A stretch of 64,000 nucleotides of DNA from Ischnura elegans (lineage: Eukaryota; Arthropoda; Insecta; Odonata; Coenagrionidae). Each line of letters starts with the position of its first letter. Position 1 is the first letter of the stretch. This document shows positions 47,149-58,842 of this stretch, in pieces. A program made the position numbers and the translations under genes. A model generated the notes under the pieces. That model worked only from the letters and a program-made list of their open reading frames with translations. It was not told the DNA's origin and made no database searches. The DNA lies in assembly GCF_921293095.1 (NCBI RefSeq), contig NC_060254.1, positions 1,984,001 through 2,048,000 of the forward strand. Reading direction: 5' to 3'.

Positions 47149-47807
47149 GGGTGGTTTCCTATTTTTTTTATTGCCTAAATCGAAAGATTATTACTCCTGG
47201 AGTACGTATTTCACGCATTTAGATTTTTAACTGACGATATCTATTTTTCGCGATTGAATGAAAAGTGAAAATTTTCAAGCGCGCGAAAAAGCGACGGGTA
47301 AGTATGAATGCCGGGAAATCTCTCCGTGTGACGTATTTCTCGTTCCTGCTGCCGCCCTGTGAGGTGACCTTGAGGGAGGCTTGAGCGCTGATACGACACA
47401 GGCTGTTAGCGGGTAGCTGAGTACCCTGCTGGCTGGTAGCGCTTGGCTTAAATAAGGATTATTAATACCTTATCTAACGAAGAAAACTTTCCGACCTTAG
47501 CCAGTTTTAATATGTGATTATTAAGACATGTTTCCCTGAGCTCTGCGCCTCATGCATGCATTGGTAATCTCAGACGATGTATAACTCCTATCTACACGTA
47601 TAGAAACTAGGTCCCTGTGACGTCAAGTGGAGTGGCATCGCATGGGCGCCAATCTGGCCGTTTTCAAATGAGGATAAAAATGGACCATTGCCATGTGTCT
47701 AAACCGGTATTTCTAAAACGAAATAATTTGTATATTATGAATACACTAATGGTGGGTAACGAATCGCAATCAATGCCTTTCGTTTTCTTTGATGAGGGAA
47801 ATTACCC
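47149..47807 (+). mobile_element. Mariner-like MITE family M1, copy C (uninterrupted, 659 bp)
   Basis: Starts GGGTGGTTTCCTATTT and ends GAGGGAAATTACCC, with TA on both sides (47147-47148, 47808-47809). This is the reference copy showing that A and B each carry one insertion at the TTAA around 47450. It splits the Copia relic. Confidence 0.88.
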
Positions 47808-47861
47808 TATTCTCCATAAAGTTATAAGAAATCCCTATCATTAGTAGCTTTACACAAGAAA

Positions 47862-48188
47862 TCAAGTTGTAACTGAATTAACAAGTGTGAATAACATTTC
47901 CTTGAATTCTAAAGTACATCTGCCACATTCATTTATCAGTTTGACATGGACTATGCCTTTCACTGGCACCTTGCCTTTTCCCATGTTTATAAATCCAATC
48001 ACAGGGTTGTTAGATGAAAATTTAGACTCAATTTCCCAGATGTAGACAGTGAAGGAGCAGTCTAATAAACTCTGATTATCAGATCCATCCTCAGGGGGTC
48101 GCATTACAACATTAAAATGAAACATTACAAATGAAATTACATTAGTGATTTTGAAATAAATAAAATCTAAGAAATATTTTAGTTGCAT
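47862..48188 (-). pseudogene. Copia relic, protease-to-pre-integrase segment
   Basis: A 108-residue minus-strand frame contains GFINMGKGKVPVKGIVHVKL and CTLEFKEMLF. This fits the Copia stretch after the aspartic protease (IGxGxxxxVxGxGxV...L.DVLYVP). It lies in the right order and strand to be the upstream part of the relic split by MITE M1 copy C. Confidence 0.55.
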
Positions 48189-48707
48189 TTTACTTCATAT
48201 CCAAGTATGATAAAAACCATAGCAATATTGAAAACCCCAGTGGTAAAAAATTTTGGTTAACGTATAAAAAAAGTAAAGATAAAAATAAAAGTGTAAATAA
48301 TGATGTATAATTTTAAAAATAAAAATATTTATAAAACACATTACCTATTTTATGAATGTATATGACTTCTGGAAGTTACTGTTTGAGCATTGAAATTTTG
48401 GAGAATATAGAAATAAACCAGTAGAAAAAAGAGATAAACCAGTGGAAAAAACTAGATTTGAGGATACGTAAAATTTTATTCATTTTTCAATATCTGTTCA
48501 ACTATGACGAGCTTTTTCAGATTTTAAAATATGATGCATTTCTTTAAAATGTCTCCTCTGAAAAAGTGATTTCCTAGTTGATCAAACCTTCGAAACAACA
48601 TCCCTCCCTATCATCCATAAAAGCCAAACAGTGGTCAAAGACTATTCCAGTATCATTGCTAACAAAAAAAGCATTGGAGCATTGACCTCACCATGATCCA
48701 ATTTCAG

Positions 48708-48996
48708 GATTTAGCAACACAAACAGTGCCTCCTCCTCGAGCCAACATCGCACGCCTCGTAACACAATGGACTATTTTCGATGCATATGAGGAGGATTTT
48801 GCCCATCAGCAGAGACTGAAAGAATTGGAGAAGAAGAAGGAGAAGACTACAACTGGAGGAACACCATGGTCTGGGCCACCAGTCACATCAAAAGCAAGTG
48901 AATCCAGTCACGATACACTGACCAGTCGAATGCTTCGAGCGGCCAAAAGATTGGAACGCATGCTGAACCAAAACATCTATGAAGAAATCTCTCATG
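48708..48996 (+). CDS. DNAI1: DNAI1 coding exon 5
   Basis: Acceptor AATTTCAG|GAT, donor CATG|GTATTG, 96 codons plus one base. Encodes DLATQTVPPPRANIARLV, TQWTIFDAYEEDF, a lysine-rich KELEKKKEK segment and RAAKRLERMLNQNIYEEISH. Human DNAI1 has QTEPPPRTNFS, NQWEIYDAYVEEL and ERMVNQNTYDDI at the same places. The TQT motif and following coiled-coil-like segment are family features. Confidence 0.95.
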
Positions 48997-50417
48997 GTAT
49001 TGTATTTAATGTAATGATTAGCTGAATAGAGAAGGTGTGTATTCACCAAATTGCATTCACACTTCCTTGTATCATAGAGGATGAAATATTTTTGTTTACA
49101 ATAAGAACTGTAAATGACCATCAAATGAATTTGTAGTGAAACAAAGAAACACCATCGGTAGTTTCATTATCAGTAAGTTTTATATTGGTGTCAAAGGAAG
49201 ACTAAACCATAAGTATGCTCACTCTCATTGTAATTGGAAAAGAGACATCAGTACCTAATAACCTTCAACACCTCTTTATTATTTTCCTTGACTGGATTCA
49301 ATGTGCATAATACATATCATTTTCAAGAGCTGCATGAGTGATGGGCAGCAAGAAGGTGATGTCTGTGAAATGATATTGGTTGGTCATTTAATAGCACGGT
49401 GCCTGAAGCCTAATCCATTAAGGCAATTTCTCAAATAGTTCATGGTTGGTTCTTGGAAATATGCCATAATTTCCAAATCAGCTATCCACCAACATCCATC
49501 CAAACTTTCTGTCACGGAAACTCGTCCTAGAGCAGCCAAAATGATGGAGGATCTCAGATAATGACTTTCCATTTATCTGAATCAAACAGTGATGTGCCAG
49601 GTGGTAACTTATGGAATATTTTTACTGCGAAAGTGGTTCCACAGAAGCTGGTAAGAATTCACAAGTAATTCACAATACTGGCACGGTATGTATACTAAAA
49701 ATTATGGGAACTGAATGTAATGAATGTACGGAGCTGGGAATTAAATAAAGTTACAGGCGAAACTAGTTGAAACCAGTTGTCTTTAAAGGCATCACTGATT
49801 TTCAACAATGCAGTAAATTTAGCACAGTGGATAGCAAAAAAGTGCTTCTTAGTTACAGAAACAGAAAGTGCGATTCTGAAATCTTGGAAACGAGGAGACG
49901 TAGTTACTGGATAGTAGGGATGAGTCGATTCCACTTTTTTTCGATTCCAAATCCATTTCCGATTCCTTCAAATCGATTCCTGATTCTCGATTCCGATTCC
50001 ATCGATTCTTGTTCCTTCTAACAGGTGGGATTTTGATCATCTGTAGCATTGCTGTCATTAAAATTTAATATTTGAATGGAATAAAATAGATAGATAAAAA
50101 TAGAATGGAATAATAGAATGGATGGACGGATCCAGGATTTTTGGAGCCAAATCTTTCGTATCGGATATTTTCGAATCCAAATGAATTTTCAAATTCCCGT
50201 CATTAAACAAAGTCATTATTCAAGTTTATTCTGGGTACATACAATCAATGGAATGATTTTTAGATTTTCATACACATCTTAATATTTTTATAAATTAAAA
50301 ATTATTTTATGGGCATTCAAGTTGCTTTTTTAAATCATCTTTACATACTCAGGGCCTAAACTGTTACGTTTGGGTGTGGAAATGAAAATAGGAAAAATCT
50401 TAGGATGAACCACTGAC

Positions 50418-50671
50418 CAGTGGCGTAGCGAGAGGACCCCCCCAAAATATAAAAACAGAATTACTTTCCTTCATAAAAGGAAACAAAATATTTAAAAATG
50501 ATGAATTTTCAAAAATGAAAAAAAATGAATCTTTGAAAAATGAAGTTTTTTCTATTATGAAGGGTGTTAAAATTAGTTTGAAACCCTCTCCTTTGTACCC
50601 TGTTGTTTAAAAATCCCCCCCCCCCCCCTGGTTTTGGACCCCCCCTTAACATAATTCCTGGCTACCCCTGG
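50418..50671. mobile_element. hAT-type MITE H2 inside H1 copy 2
   Basis: CAGTGGCGTAGC at one end and GGCTACCCCTGG at the other. Flanks CCACTGAC and CCATCGAC are imperfect duplications. It contains poly-C runs and sits at the same position as the H2 in H1 copy 1. Confidence 0.8.
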
Positions 50672-51044
50672 CCATCGACTGAATTCAAATTTTCCTAACG
50701 CACGTTTCCCCCGAATTTTACTTTCTCATCGCATACGGACTTGTGTTTCACCCGAAAATGCTTCAGTATGGTGAGGTGGATTTAGCACATCCTCGCGATA
50801 ACTTACGCCACAGTGCACGCACACGGCATTCATTGGTTCTCTTTATCTCAATGGAAATATTTATACACAATTTAAGAAATTTTTATCGGTGTATCATTAA
50901 ATTGAATTGCAACTGCGCAATTAGCAACACAATTAACAGTATTTAAAACGGCATTAACGTCACGTGCGACGAGGTGCTCAACCGCTCAGCATGAGGAAGG
51001 GGTGGGCAGCAGAAGCGCGTAAAGGAGAGGTGGAGAGGAAGGAG

Positions 51045-51309
51045 CAGTGGCGTAGCCAGGAATTACGTTCGGGGGGATCCAGAACCAATAATGGGTTTTA
51101 AAACTAATTTTAACTTAACATTTAAACACTTTTTAAACATTTTAACACTAACTTAAACTTTTTATAATCGAAAAAGCTTAATTTGTTAAAGAAAATTTTT
51201 GTAAATTCCTGATTTTTCAATATTTTGTTTTCTTTTGTGAAGGATAATAATTGTGTTTTTATATTTCGGGGGGGGGGGCGTCCGGACCCTCCCCCTGGCT
51301 ACGCCACTG
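51045..51309. mobile_element. hAT-type MITE H2, best-preserved copy (265 bp)
   Basis: Inverted ends CAGTGGCGTAGCCAGG / CTGGCTACGCCACTG and a perfect 8-bp duplication GGAAGGAG (51037-51044, 51310-51317). Inserted in R1-type sequence. Confidence 0.93.
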
Positions 51310-51317
51310 GGAAGGAG

Positions 51318-51960
51318 CGCGTGAAGAAGAGGTGGAGAGGAAGGAGCGCGCTCCCTCCGTATTTCAAACAACAAGGCTACAAATGAGGGAGTCAAGGATG
51401 AAGAAGTCAGATCTTGCTTCAGTCACGTCGTTGCCTTCAAAGCGAAGCCGGGCGCGCTACGTGATTTATGTAGTTGGCGTTTCCAATCCGTCTCTTATTG
51501 TTTGAGGTGTTATTGCTGCGCTTGTTTCTTTGAAAATTGTGCTGTTTGGACAATGTTGCATATCAGTAAAGTCTAATTGTAGTATTGTAGATAGAAAACT
51601 GAGTTGCAATCAATTAGAGCTGAAAAATAAACATAAATATCGTCAGGAATGCGTCTCGTTTGGTCTAATTCTTTTTTGAATCTGATGCATGTCATCTAAT
51701 TGTCGAAGCTATCAAGATATCTCCGGGCCCAGAAAGTCACTCACCTAGCATTTGTCGTCTAGAAACGGAGAATTGAAGCAGGTAGGCCAAAAAAGGTCAG
51801 TTGGTGAGACGAGTTAGGGATGAAACACGCTTCAATTGTTTTCGTGTGATTTGATATTTTCCTTAGAAGACAATGATTTTTGGTCCGTGTGATTTCGGAT
51901 ACGAAAAAAAACAACAGAGGCACGGGCTGATGGACGGCCGAGGATGGTTTTCTGAAATCT
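51318..51960 (+). repeat. Unclassified interspersed repeat R1, copy 2
   Basis: Plus-strand counterpart of 4185-4860, with the same order of shared blocks. It lies within an insertion in H1 copy 2. Confidence 0.7.
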
Positions 51961-53220
51961 GCGACGTAGTTACTTTTGACGTGGTTATTATCCTATGGCG
52001 CTGAGATTCCCCCGATGATTGTTCAATCTCTTGGGAAGAGTCACACTATGTGTCAGTCGTATTTTGCCTTTTTTATTTTCTGGCTGAAAATCCTGGCCAC
52101 GGCTGAAATTCTACTCGTAACGTCTGCGAGAGCTTTCAAACAAAACGGCTCATGAGTAGGACAAGAATCGCATGCGACGGCGCATTCGAAGAGAGAATCG
52201 GAACTCTTTCCACCCTGATGGGGCGTTGCATTCACTGAAGCTATTATTTGAAATTTCGGATCCAGATCCGATGTCTTCCGCGACTTTGGATCCGATGTAT
52301 CCGATGAAGGGCAATATCCGCGGATATTTGGATCCGAGGTATCCGATCCGACCATCCCTAAAAATAACAATAGCCGCGGTGGCTAAGCAGTAATCTAGCA
52401 TTAATTGCGTCCATACATACCAGAGCAGCCTGGCGGGTGGGCGGTGGCGGTCGAACGCAAACTGTCGAGTCCACCTGGAGGCCGCGGCGGCTTATGCCAA
52501 GCAAGTATCAACTTTCTCAAGGGTTGCATTGATGAAACTGGGCTATACAAACGCGAATGTGTCTAATTTTTTTTATTATTGACGCAGACGCGTGTTAGTC
52601 TAAAAAAGTTACATGTACACAAAAACCCGCTCTCAGCGCATATTTATAAGAAACTTGTTTTCACAGGAAAACTCGCTCTCTGCAAGTTTTTATTATCATC
52701 AGACTTCAAATATCATTCGAAAAAAAATAAATATATTTCGATCTATTATAATACTTTAAAATTGGTTGTCCAGATGAATTCTCCGAATGTGATTCATAAT
52801 CGCAATAATTTGATTTTCCGTGACTAGCGGTTAATAAAAGAACGGAAAACGAATGCATTGCTTCCCGATTCCGTGGTTTCCAATTTATTTTTCTCTGAGA
52901 GTTGCTCATGAACACGCGCCATTTCAGGGTTCGTCGGTTTGTCGCTCTTGCCGACATTTTCATGTTTCCGAGGCCTCTTAGGCATGTTCGTCGCAGCACC
53001 CGCGTGCCGGGCGTATCCTTCACGCGGGCAAGGCTGACACCGCGGCCGCTTAGGTGTGTGGCAGCCATTATGCCCCAAACTTAAAGTCTATGCTCAAAAC
53101 ATTTATCTTCCTGGAATCGATGGAATCGGAGTCGACTTTAGGCGATCGATTCTCGATTCCGATTCCGTGCCCGAGAATCGGTGGAATCGAGAATCGACGT
53201 TTGGAATCGACTCATCCCTA

Positions 53221-55050
53221 CTGGATATGGCTCCTGATCCGGGCCATCGCAAAAGTCTATGTCTCCCTTCCCAACATTATGTGTGTGAGGCTTGCTGCTC
53301 GTCACTTAGACTGCTCTTGATAGTGATATTTGGAGTACGCTGTAATAAGTAGAGGAAAATTATAAAAAAAGAGAGGATAATTGCCTTTGTTTTCTTCACA
53401 AGGTTAACACGCCAACATTCGATCTTACTCAATATGTTCATGGAATAGATGGCCTATTCTCAGAAAGGAAATAGAGTGATGGGTCATATAACACTTTGAC
53501 AAGGCCAAAACTAAAATATAAATTGAAATGTAATGTATTTGCAGAAATGGAAGGTATTTCAGGAAATAATTAAAATTCTAAAATTAGAAATTTGCCAGCC
53601 ATTGGAATTTCCTTCCTTTTTTTGGATGTCATATCAAGTATTTGAGCATCTACGGTCAATTTAAACATTATTATAGCACATGAAATGAATTAAAATACTC
53701 AGTAATAGTAAATTAAAATTTCAGACTCTCACCAGAAATCAAAAAGAGCATGCAGAAATTTCCTGCTTCATGACATTCAAGAATAATATCTGTATTTTAA
53801 GGGTTCAAATACACCCTGTTTCTTGCAGAAAAAAATAGGTTTTATTAAGACCCCTTCCTCTCACACATTGTGAGATTCAACTCGACCTCGTCACTCTGAA
53901 AATGCCTCACGTAACTAATGGACTTTAATTAATTGGATGCCTTCAGACCTAGAAGTAATCGTATCCTTGCTCAGTATGCAATGTCCACATTTACACGTTT
54001 TGAGAAGAAGCATAGATTTGCAGGATACAGGTGGCATTCACAGGAGGGTGAACCGAAAAATTACCTTTTCTCAGGATCAAATTTGCCGTGTGCGGAAGAG
54101 TTGCCACTTGGAACCAACTTCGCAATTCACCTTGCCAGTCCATAGAAGAATACATCTCCAACTTCTAAAACAAATAGCTGGTGATGAGATCTTGCTGGTT
54201 GTGATAAGGGAGACTTTTGTTACATTCTATCATAAAGTAAACGAAAAGGTAGAGAAAATTAATTTATTTTGAAGTGAGAGCATAGAATATATAGAAGAGC
54301 CGGAATCATGACGAGGCCGTCACATGATACGTATAGTTTCGTCACCTTCAGGGGCAAGACAGTAGCAGCACTTCGCTAAAGACACGATCATCATCATCGC
54401 CGTCTCTACAATTGCTAAACACCACATGATCTCTAAATATAAGTTTAAATTAAAGGTAATCACTTCCATGTCATTCTCCGATGACAGTTTCAATCTTTGA
54501 AATTTTCTTCGGAGCGTGGTATTTCGGTCACATTTTCGTATCAAATAATTTCAAAATTAACGATGTTTAAGACATCATTATAGGTATTATTTCCCTCTAA
54601 TGGATCTTTGAGACATTTAAAAAGGGGCAATACGTAAAAAAGTAGTTCATTTACAGCTAAGTCGGCTTCCAAGAAGCAGCATGTGGATTGATGCCACATG
54701 TTGACAGACCAGATTTTAGGGGTAGAATGGGAAAAAGGGTATTGGTTATTACCTTCCGCAGAAACAGTTTATTTTTCTTTCTCTTAAGCATGCCGACTTT
54801 ATCTCTTAACTCTGCTTCATTACCAGAAGCAAATTTCTTACACGTGGGATTGTTCTGACAAATATCCAATCCCTAGTATTTTCACTTAAGTAATGCGTTA
54901 AATGGTCAAGTCGACCGATCCATAATTCTGGCAAATATCCCCATTTTAGTGTTTATAGTTTATACTGACGATATGCCAAGCTTGAAGTGACGATTTTCAA
55001 GAATAAAGGTTCAGAAATCTTGAAAAATCGACCTCGGTTACCGAGGCTCA
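53221..55050 (+). other. DNAI1 intron 5, no recognised feature
   Basis: AT-rich, with short frames only. 53933-54272 has two overlapping plus frames without family similarity that I recognise. Confidence 0.4.
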
Positions 55051-55059
55051 TGGTCCCGT

Positions 55060-55560
55060 GGCGTGTATCGTGTAGCTCAGCCTTGACGCGCGATCGAAAA
55101 ATCGCTCTCATTTCCTTCGTCGCAAACTTTTTACCAAGATTTCTCCTTGGAACTCCTAAGAAATCCCTATTTTATACTGTGATTCAAATTTCCCGACTTA
55201 TATATTTTATAAACGAAAGATAATGTCTACTTTGTGTGAAATTTCACGTGAAAAACGGGCCTGCCATTTTGCGTTGCAAAACCTTAAAAAAATTCATAGA
55301 AAATATGGGCATAGGAATGTTGCGTTTTTTATTCCATAAACATTTTACCAACGCTACGTCACCAGCTTAAGTTTAAAGATTTTCGAATAAAATCGAGATA
55401 GCGTGTGTTTTTGAAAAATTGGTCATGCTTGGGCCACTGTAACTCAGTAACGGATCGTATTGATGCAAAATGGTGTATAAATCTATGATTGGTAATCATT
55501 AGAGATACGTGAAAATAGCACTTTCATTTTATAACATTTTAAATTGCAGTTTATAGCATT
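55060..55560 (+). repeat. Diverged interspersed repeat R2, copy 1
   Basis: Shares ordered landmarks with 56720-57250: GTCGCAAACTT, GCCATTTTG, TTTTTTATTCC.TAA, and CACTGTAACTCAGTAACGG against CTCTGTATCTCATTAACGG. Strongly diverged. Related 3' sequence (AGTTTCAAGT...CGACTTCCG) also appears at 56232-56290. Confidence 0.5.
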
Positions 55561-56719
55561 TTGTAGCATCTAATTTTTCCTTTATTTTCATAATGTATCA
55601 ATAGTAGCTGACGACGAAGTGGGATGAAACACATTTATTTGAAATAATACGGAATAGTTTAAATCACTTTGGGGTATAACAATAATATATTAAAGAATAA
55701 TATATAAAGTAAATAATCGAAAATGAAATAAGTAGCCTGAATATCATTTACACCAGTTGAGTATCAACGTTGAACAAGTTTCAACCCTTTCTTCCTTGAA
55801 CCGGTTGCGTCTGTCAGTCACAATTGGATTGTACTGGCTGAAAAACCTCTCCGCATCCACGATGCTAACTGATGTTCAGATTGTGTGGAGTGCAGAATTA
55901 CCAAACTCAGTGTTTTCTTTGCAGATGAAAAGAAATATTTGCTTAGCATCGCGGAATCTACCAGGGTTTTCTCTCAACCTCTCTAGTGGCTGTCGATGAA
56001 AATGCATGTGACCATCTATGAAGCATTAAGGGCCAACTTCCGGTAGCGTAGCGAGGGGCGGGCTCCACTATAAGTTTACTAATTTTGTCATCGAAAAGGC
56101 GAATCTGCGGTTTAAATATCATAAAAGTCCAGTCATCGCGCCTATGTCGTATTTATTCACGTGTATCGCATTTGTCGCATATGCGATGTTCACGTATCAC
56201 TAGTTATCATTTATGAGTATTTGCGCTAAGTTTCAAGTCTCTATCTAATTCTAAGGTCATTTTAGACTTCTGTCCGGCGACTTCCGATTTCGAGCCACTG
56301 CAGTGGAGCATTTGCACTCTCTACAAACTAATTCAAACCACTTTCACGAGTTCTGCGCACTCAAGGGAACTCAAACGGAGCGGAGCCTTTGACGGTCTTC
56401 ACCACCGTTTTCGCACTAGAATCCTGGGGGTTGGGGATCGGAGAGTAATGAAGGTATAAGGGTCTCAGCTGGTGTCTTTCTGGGAGGTCTTTTTGCATGT
56501 ATCCCAGGAAAACAACTCACTTTTCGAGGTTTGAACGCTTTTCATATATGTATGGTCCAAAGAAAACTAAATGAACTTCAATGAAACGCCCCCTTACGTC
56601 GGTTGAAAATCCTCCACTGTCTTTACCATAGACTATTTAAGAATCTTGAAGCAAAACTTAAAAACGGTCAATTCTGAGCGTTAAAACCCAAACAGTATCA
56701 ACCTTACTGCGTCGCGGCT

Positions 56720-57250
56720 AATCCAACTCCCGACGCACGGAGACGAACCCTGCCGCGCGACCTAAAAATCAATGTAATTTCTGGCGTCGCAAACTTATTT
56801 CAAAGGTAACTGCATATACACCTCAAAAAATCTTTAAATAATGCTCTCATATTTGTTACTTTGCCGAAGTGACTTTGCCGAAAACCCATTTGAAACTCTA
56901 CTTTAATGTAAAATTTTGTCGAAAAACAGTGTCCGCCATTTTGTAACTGCATGGTAAGAATTTATCGATGATATTCTTAAAGATTAAGGAAAATTAAAAA
57001 AAAAAAATATCAACAGATTATGTGGTTTTTTATTCCGTAAGAATTAACCTTTAACTTCGCCATCTACTTACATTGGAATATTCTCAGAGAAAATTGAAGA
57101 CGTGCGTTTTTATGGAAATTTGCTCACGTTTGAGCCTCTGTATCTCATTAACGGGTAATAATTATTTCAAATGAAGTACATATTCATAAATTTCAATCAT
57201 TTTTAGTATACCTGCGAAGTTTCAAGTTTATAACTCAAAAAAGCCACTTT
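56720..57250 (+). repeat. Diverged interspersed repeat R2, copy 2
   Basis: Counterpart of 55060-55560, ending with GCGAAGTTTCAAGTTT and GATTTCCGCC just before the SINE. Confidence 0.5.
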
Positions 57251-57284
57251 GAGATTTTTCCGGCCTTTTTTGATTTCCGCCCAC

Positions 57285-57480
57285 TGTGCACTGTGGCGGC
57301 AAGGTGAAGTCGTCGCCTGCCAAACAACAGGTCGCGGGTTCGAGTCCCACCAGGGTAGGTTTCCCCAATCCAGGACATGGTTGTTCGTGCCCGTATAATA
57401 GTTAAATTCTTGAAAAACCCTGATGTAAAGACTAATATGAGCTATTTTCGGTAATATGGGAATAAATAACATAAAAGATA
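57285..57480 (+). repeat. tRNA-derived SINE
   Basis: A tRNA-like head has an A-box-like TGGCGGCAAGGTG and a good B box GGTTCGAGTCC (57337-57347). It is followed by a non-tRNA body with AATAAATAACATAAAA near 57462-57476. The head lacks a full clover-leaf and a CCA-adjacent stem, so it is a SINE and not a tRNA gene. Confidence 0.6.
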
Positions 57481-58680
57481 TACTCATCAAAGATTGTCGA
57501 CTTCTTAAAACCGCGCTATGGCACAGTGTAAGATTCACAAACAAATGTTACGGTTATTTGCTGTCATACAAATACGGTTATTTGCCAGGAGCAATATGCA
57601 ACAGTGAATGCTTATGTAAAAAATATCAATTGTGATAATGGGATGGGATGATCACCAAAAAGCATGTGCGAATTTTAACCCCAGGCACCTTCCATTGAGT
57701 TTTGAGTTTTCATGCTTTGGTGGGCTATGATTCCTTTTTATGAGCTTACAAATAACTGAGACAACACATTATTAGAATGAATTATCTGAGGTTATTATGG
57801 AGCTTGACACTTACCAGAAGGATGTGTTTTCTCTTTAAGCCCTCACTGCAATCCCACTCATTCCAAAAGTCACCACTCACTTTTCATGAGTTAGTGATGC
57901 CATTAGAGTTCCAGTCCACTAACAAGTCGTTGAGGGAGAAGCGCTTAGGGAGGGAGGCTATCACAAGAATGTGGGAACCACGCCATATGGAGAAGCTTGG
58001 GAGGAGTGTTGACCACCTTGGTAGCGTTCGGTAAAATCCATCAACTTATCTGCCAAAGTTAAAAATGGCCATCACTTTTTGCCGCAACTACCTCGAGAAG
58101 TACTCATCGAAAATGGTCAAATACAGATCTCAATGTTTTCTAAACTATTTTTCAACCGACAGTAAATTAAATTGGCGAAAGAGGCCATTCTTTTTTTCTT
58201 GTTTCTGACTGTGGGTCTACGATCAAACTTTCCATTCTGTATGAGAGTGCGGTCGATGGAAGGGAAAGATAGAAAAATAAAAATCTTCCCCCATCAACCA
58301 TTCTCTAATAAGATAAGAATAAAACGACTGTGTTTCAGCCAATCTCAATGACTTGGAGACATCATTAGAGTTTTGGTTCGTATAGGGAGAACTTTTCAGT
58401 GAGGGAGGGAATGGCTATCGAGACTTAAGAACTTCACAAATCCATGCACAAGGCCAATGATTAGTATGACATGGCGACATGCTCAACATGGGTTCGTGAC
58501 ATTATCAACTAATCTGTGAAAGGGCTAAAGCCAGCGATTATTCGCCGCAAATGGCTCCAAAGGAAAGTGTGATTGATGGGTCACATCATATTTCAAAATC
58601 TATCACAATGAACAATAGAAAAAAATTGGTGTACGAGCTTCTGCCCATTGCAATTACAAAATGCCGCATTTATTTGACAG

Positions 58681-58842
58681 ATTTCAAGTACTGGGAGGAT
58701 CCATCAGATGAATACAGAGAAGAAGAAGGGACCTTGCTGCCACTTTGGAAATTTAGCTACGACCGCACACGAAAAATGAATGTGACTGCCCTCTCTTGGA
58801 ATCCAGAATACAAGGATCTTTTCGCAGTTGGGTATGGTTCCT
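58681..58842 (+). CDS. DNAI1: DNAI1 coding exon 6
   Basis: Acceptor TTGACAG|AT completes the Asp codon split at exon 5 (H-D-FKYWED). Donor TCCT|GTGAGT. Encodes [40 protein letters not shown] and [13 protein letters not shown], nearly the same as human [20 protein letters not shown]...LFAVGYGS. This is the entry to the WD-repeat domain. Confidence 0.96.

Larger units (their letters stand above)
50114..52360 (-). mobile_element. H1 element copy 2, inverted and interrupted
   Basis: Compared with copy 1 (13749-22934), bases 50114-50787 and 52226-52360 match its two parts on the opposite strand. The region around 50730-50745 is the uninterrupted form of the Gypsy target (CGATGAGAAAGT next to ACACAAG, read on the minus strand). 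It carries an H2 MITE (50418-50671) at the same place as in copy 1, and an unrelated R1-containing insertion at 50788-52225. Confidence 0.8.
49915..53220. mobile_element. hAT-type element H3 containing H1, R1 and H2 insertions
   Basis: Ends TAGGGATGAGTCGATTCC are exact inverted repeats. Flanks CTGGATAG (49907-49914) and CTGGATAT (53221-53228) are a 7/8 duplication. Subterminal GATTCCGATTCC-type repeats occur at both ends. Inside lie an inverted H1 copy (about 50114-52360) and, nested in that, R1 sequence with an H2 MITE. No intact transposase. Confidence 0.85.

Noticed and set aside
46729..47178. 149-residue plus-strand open frame
   Set aside because: It is antisense to the Copia pre-integrase and integrase relic. 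Only the minus strand has recognisable motifs.
57285..57360. A functional tRNA gene at the GGTTCGAGTCC box
   Set aside because: No pairing acceptor stem or standard anticodon loop can be drawn, and a SINE-like body follows.
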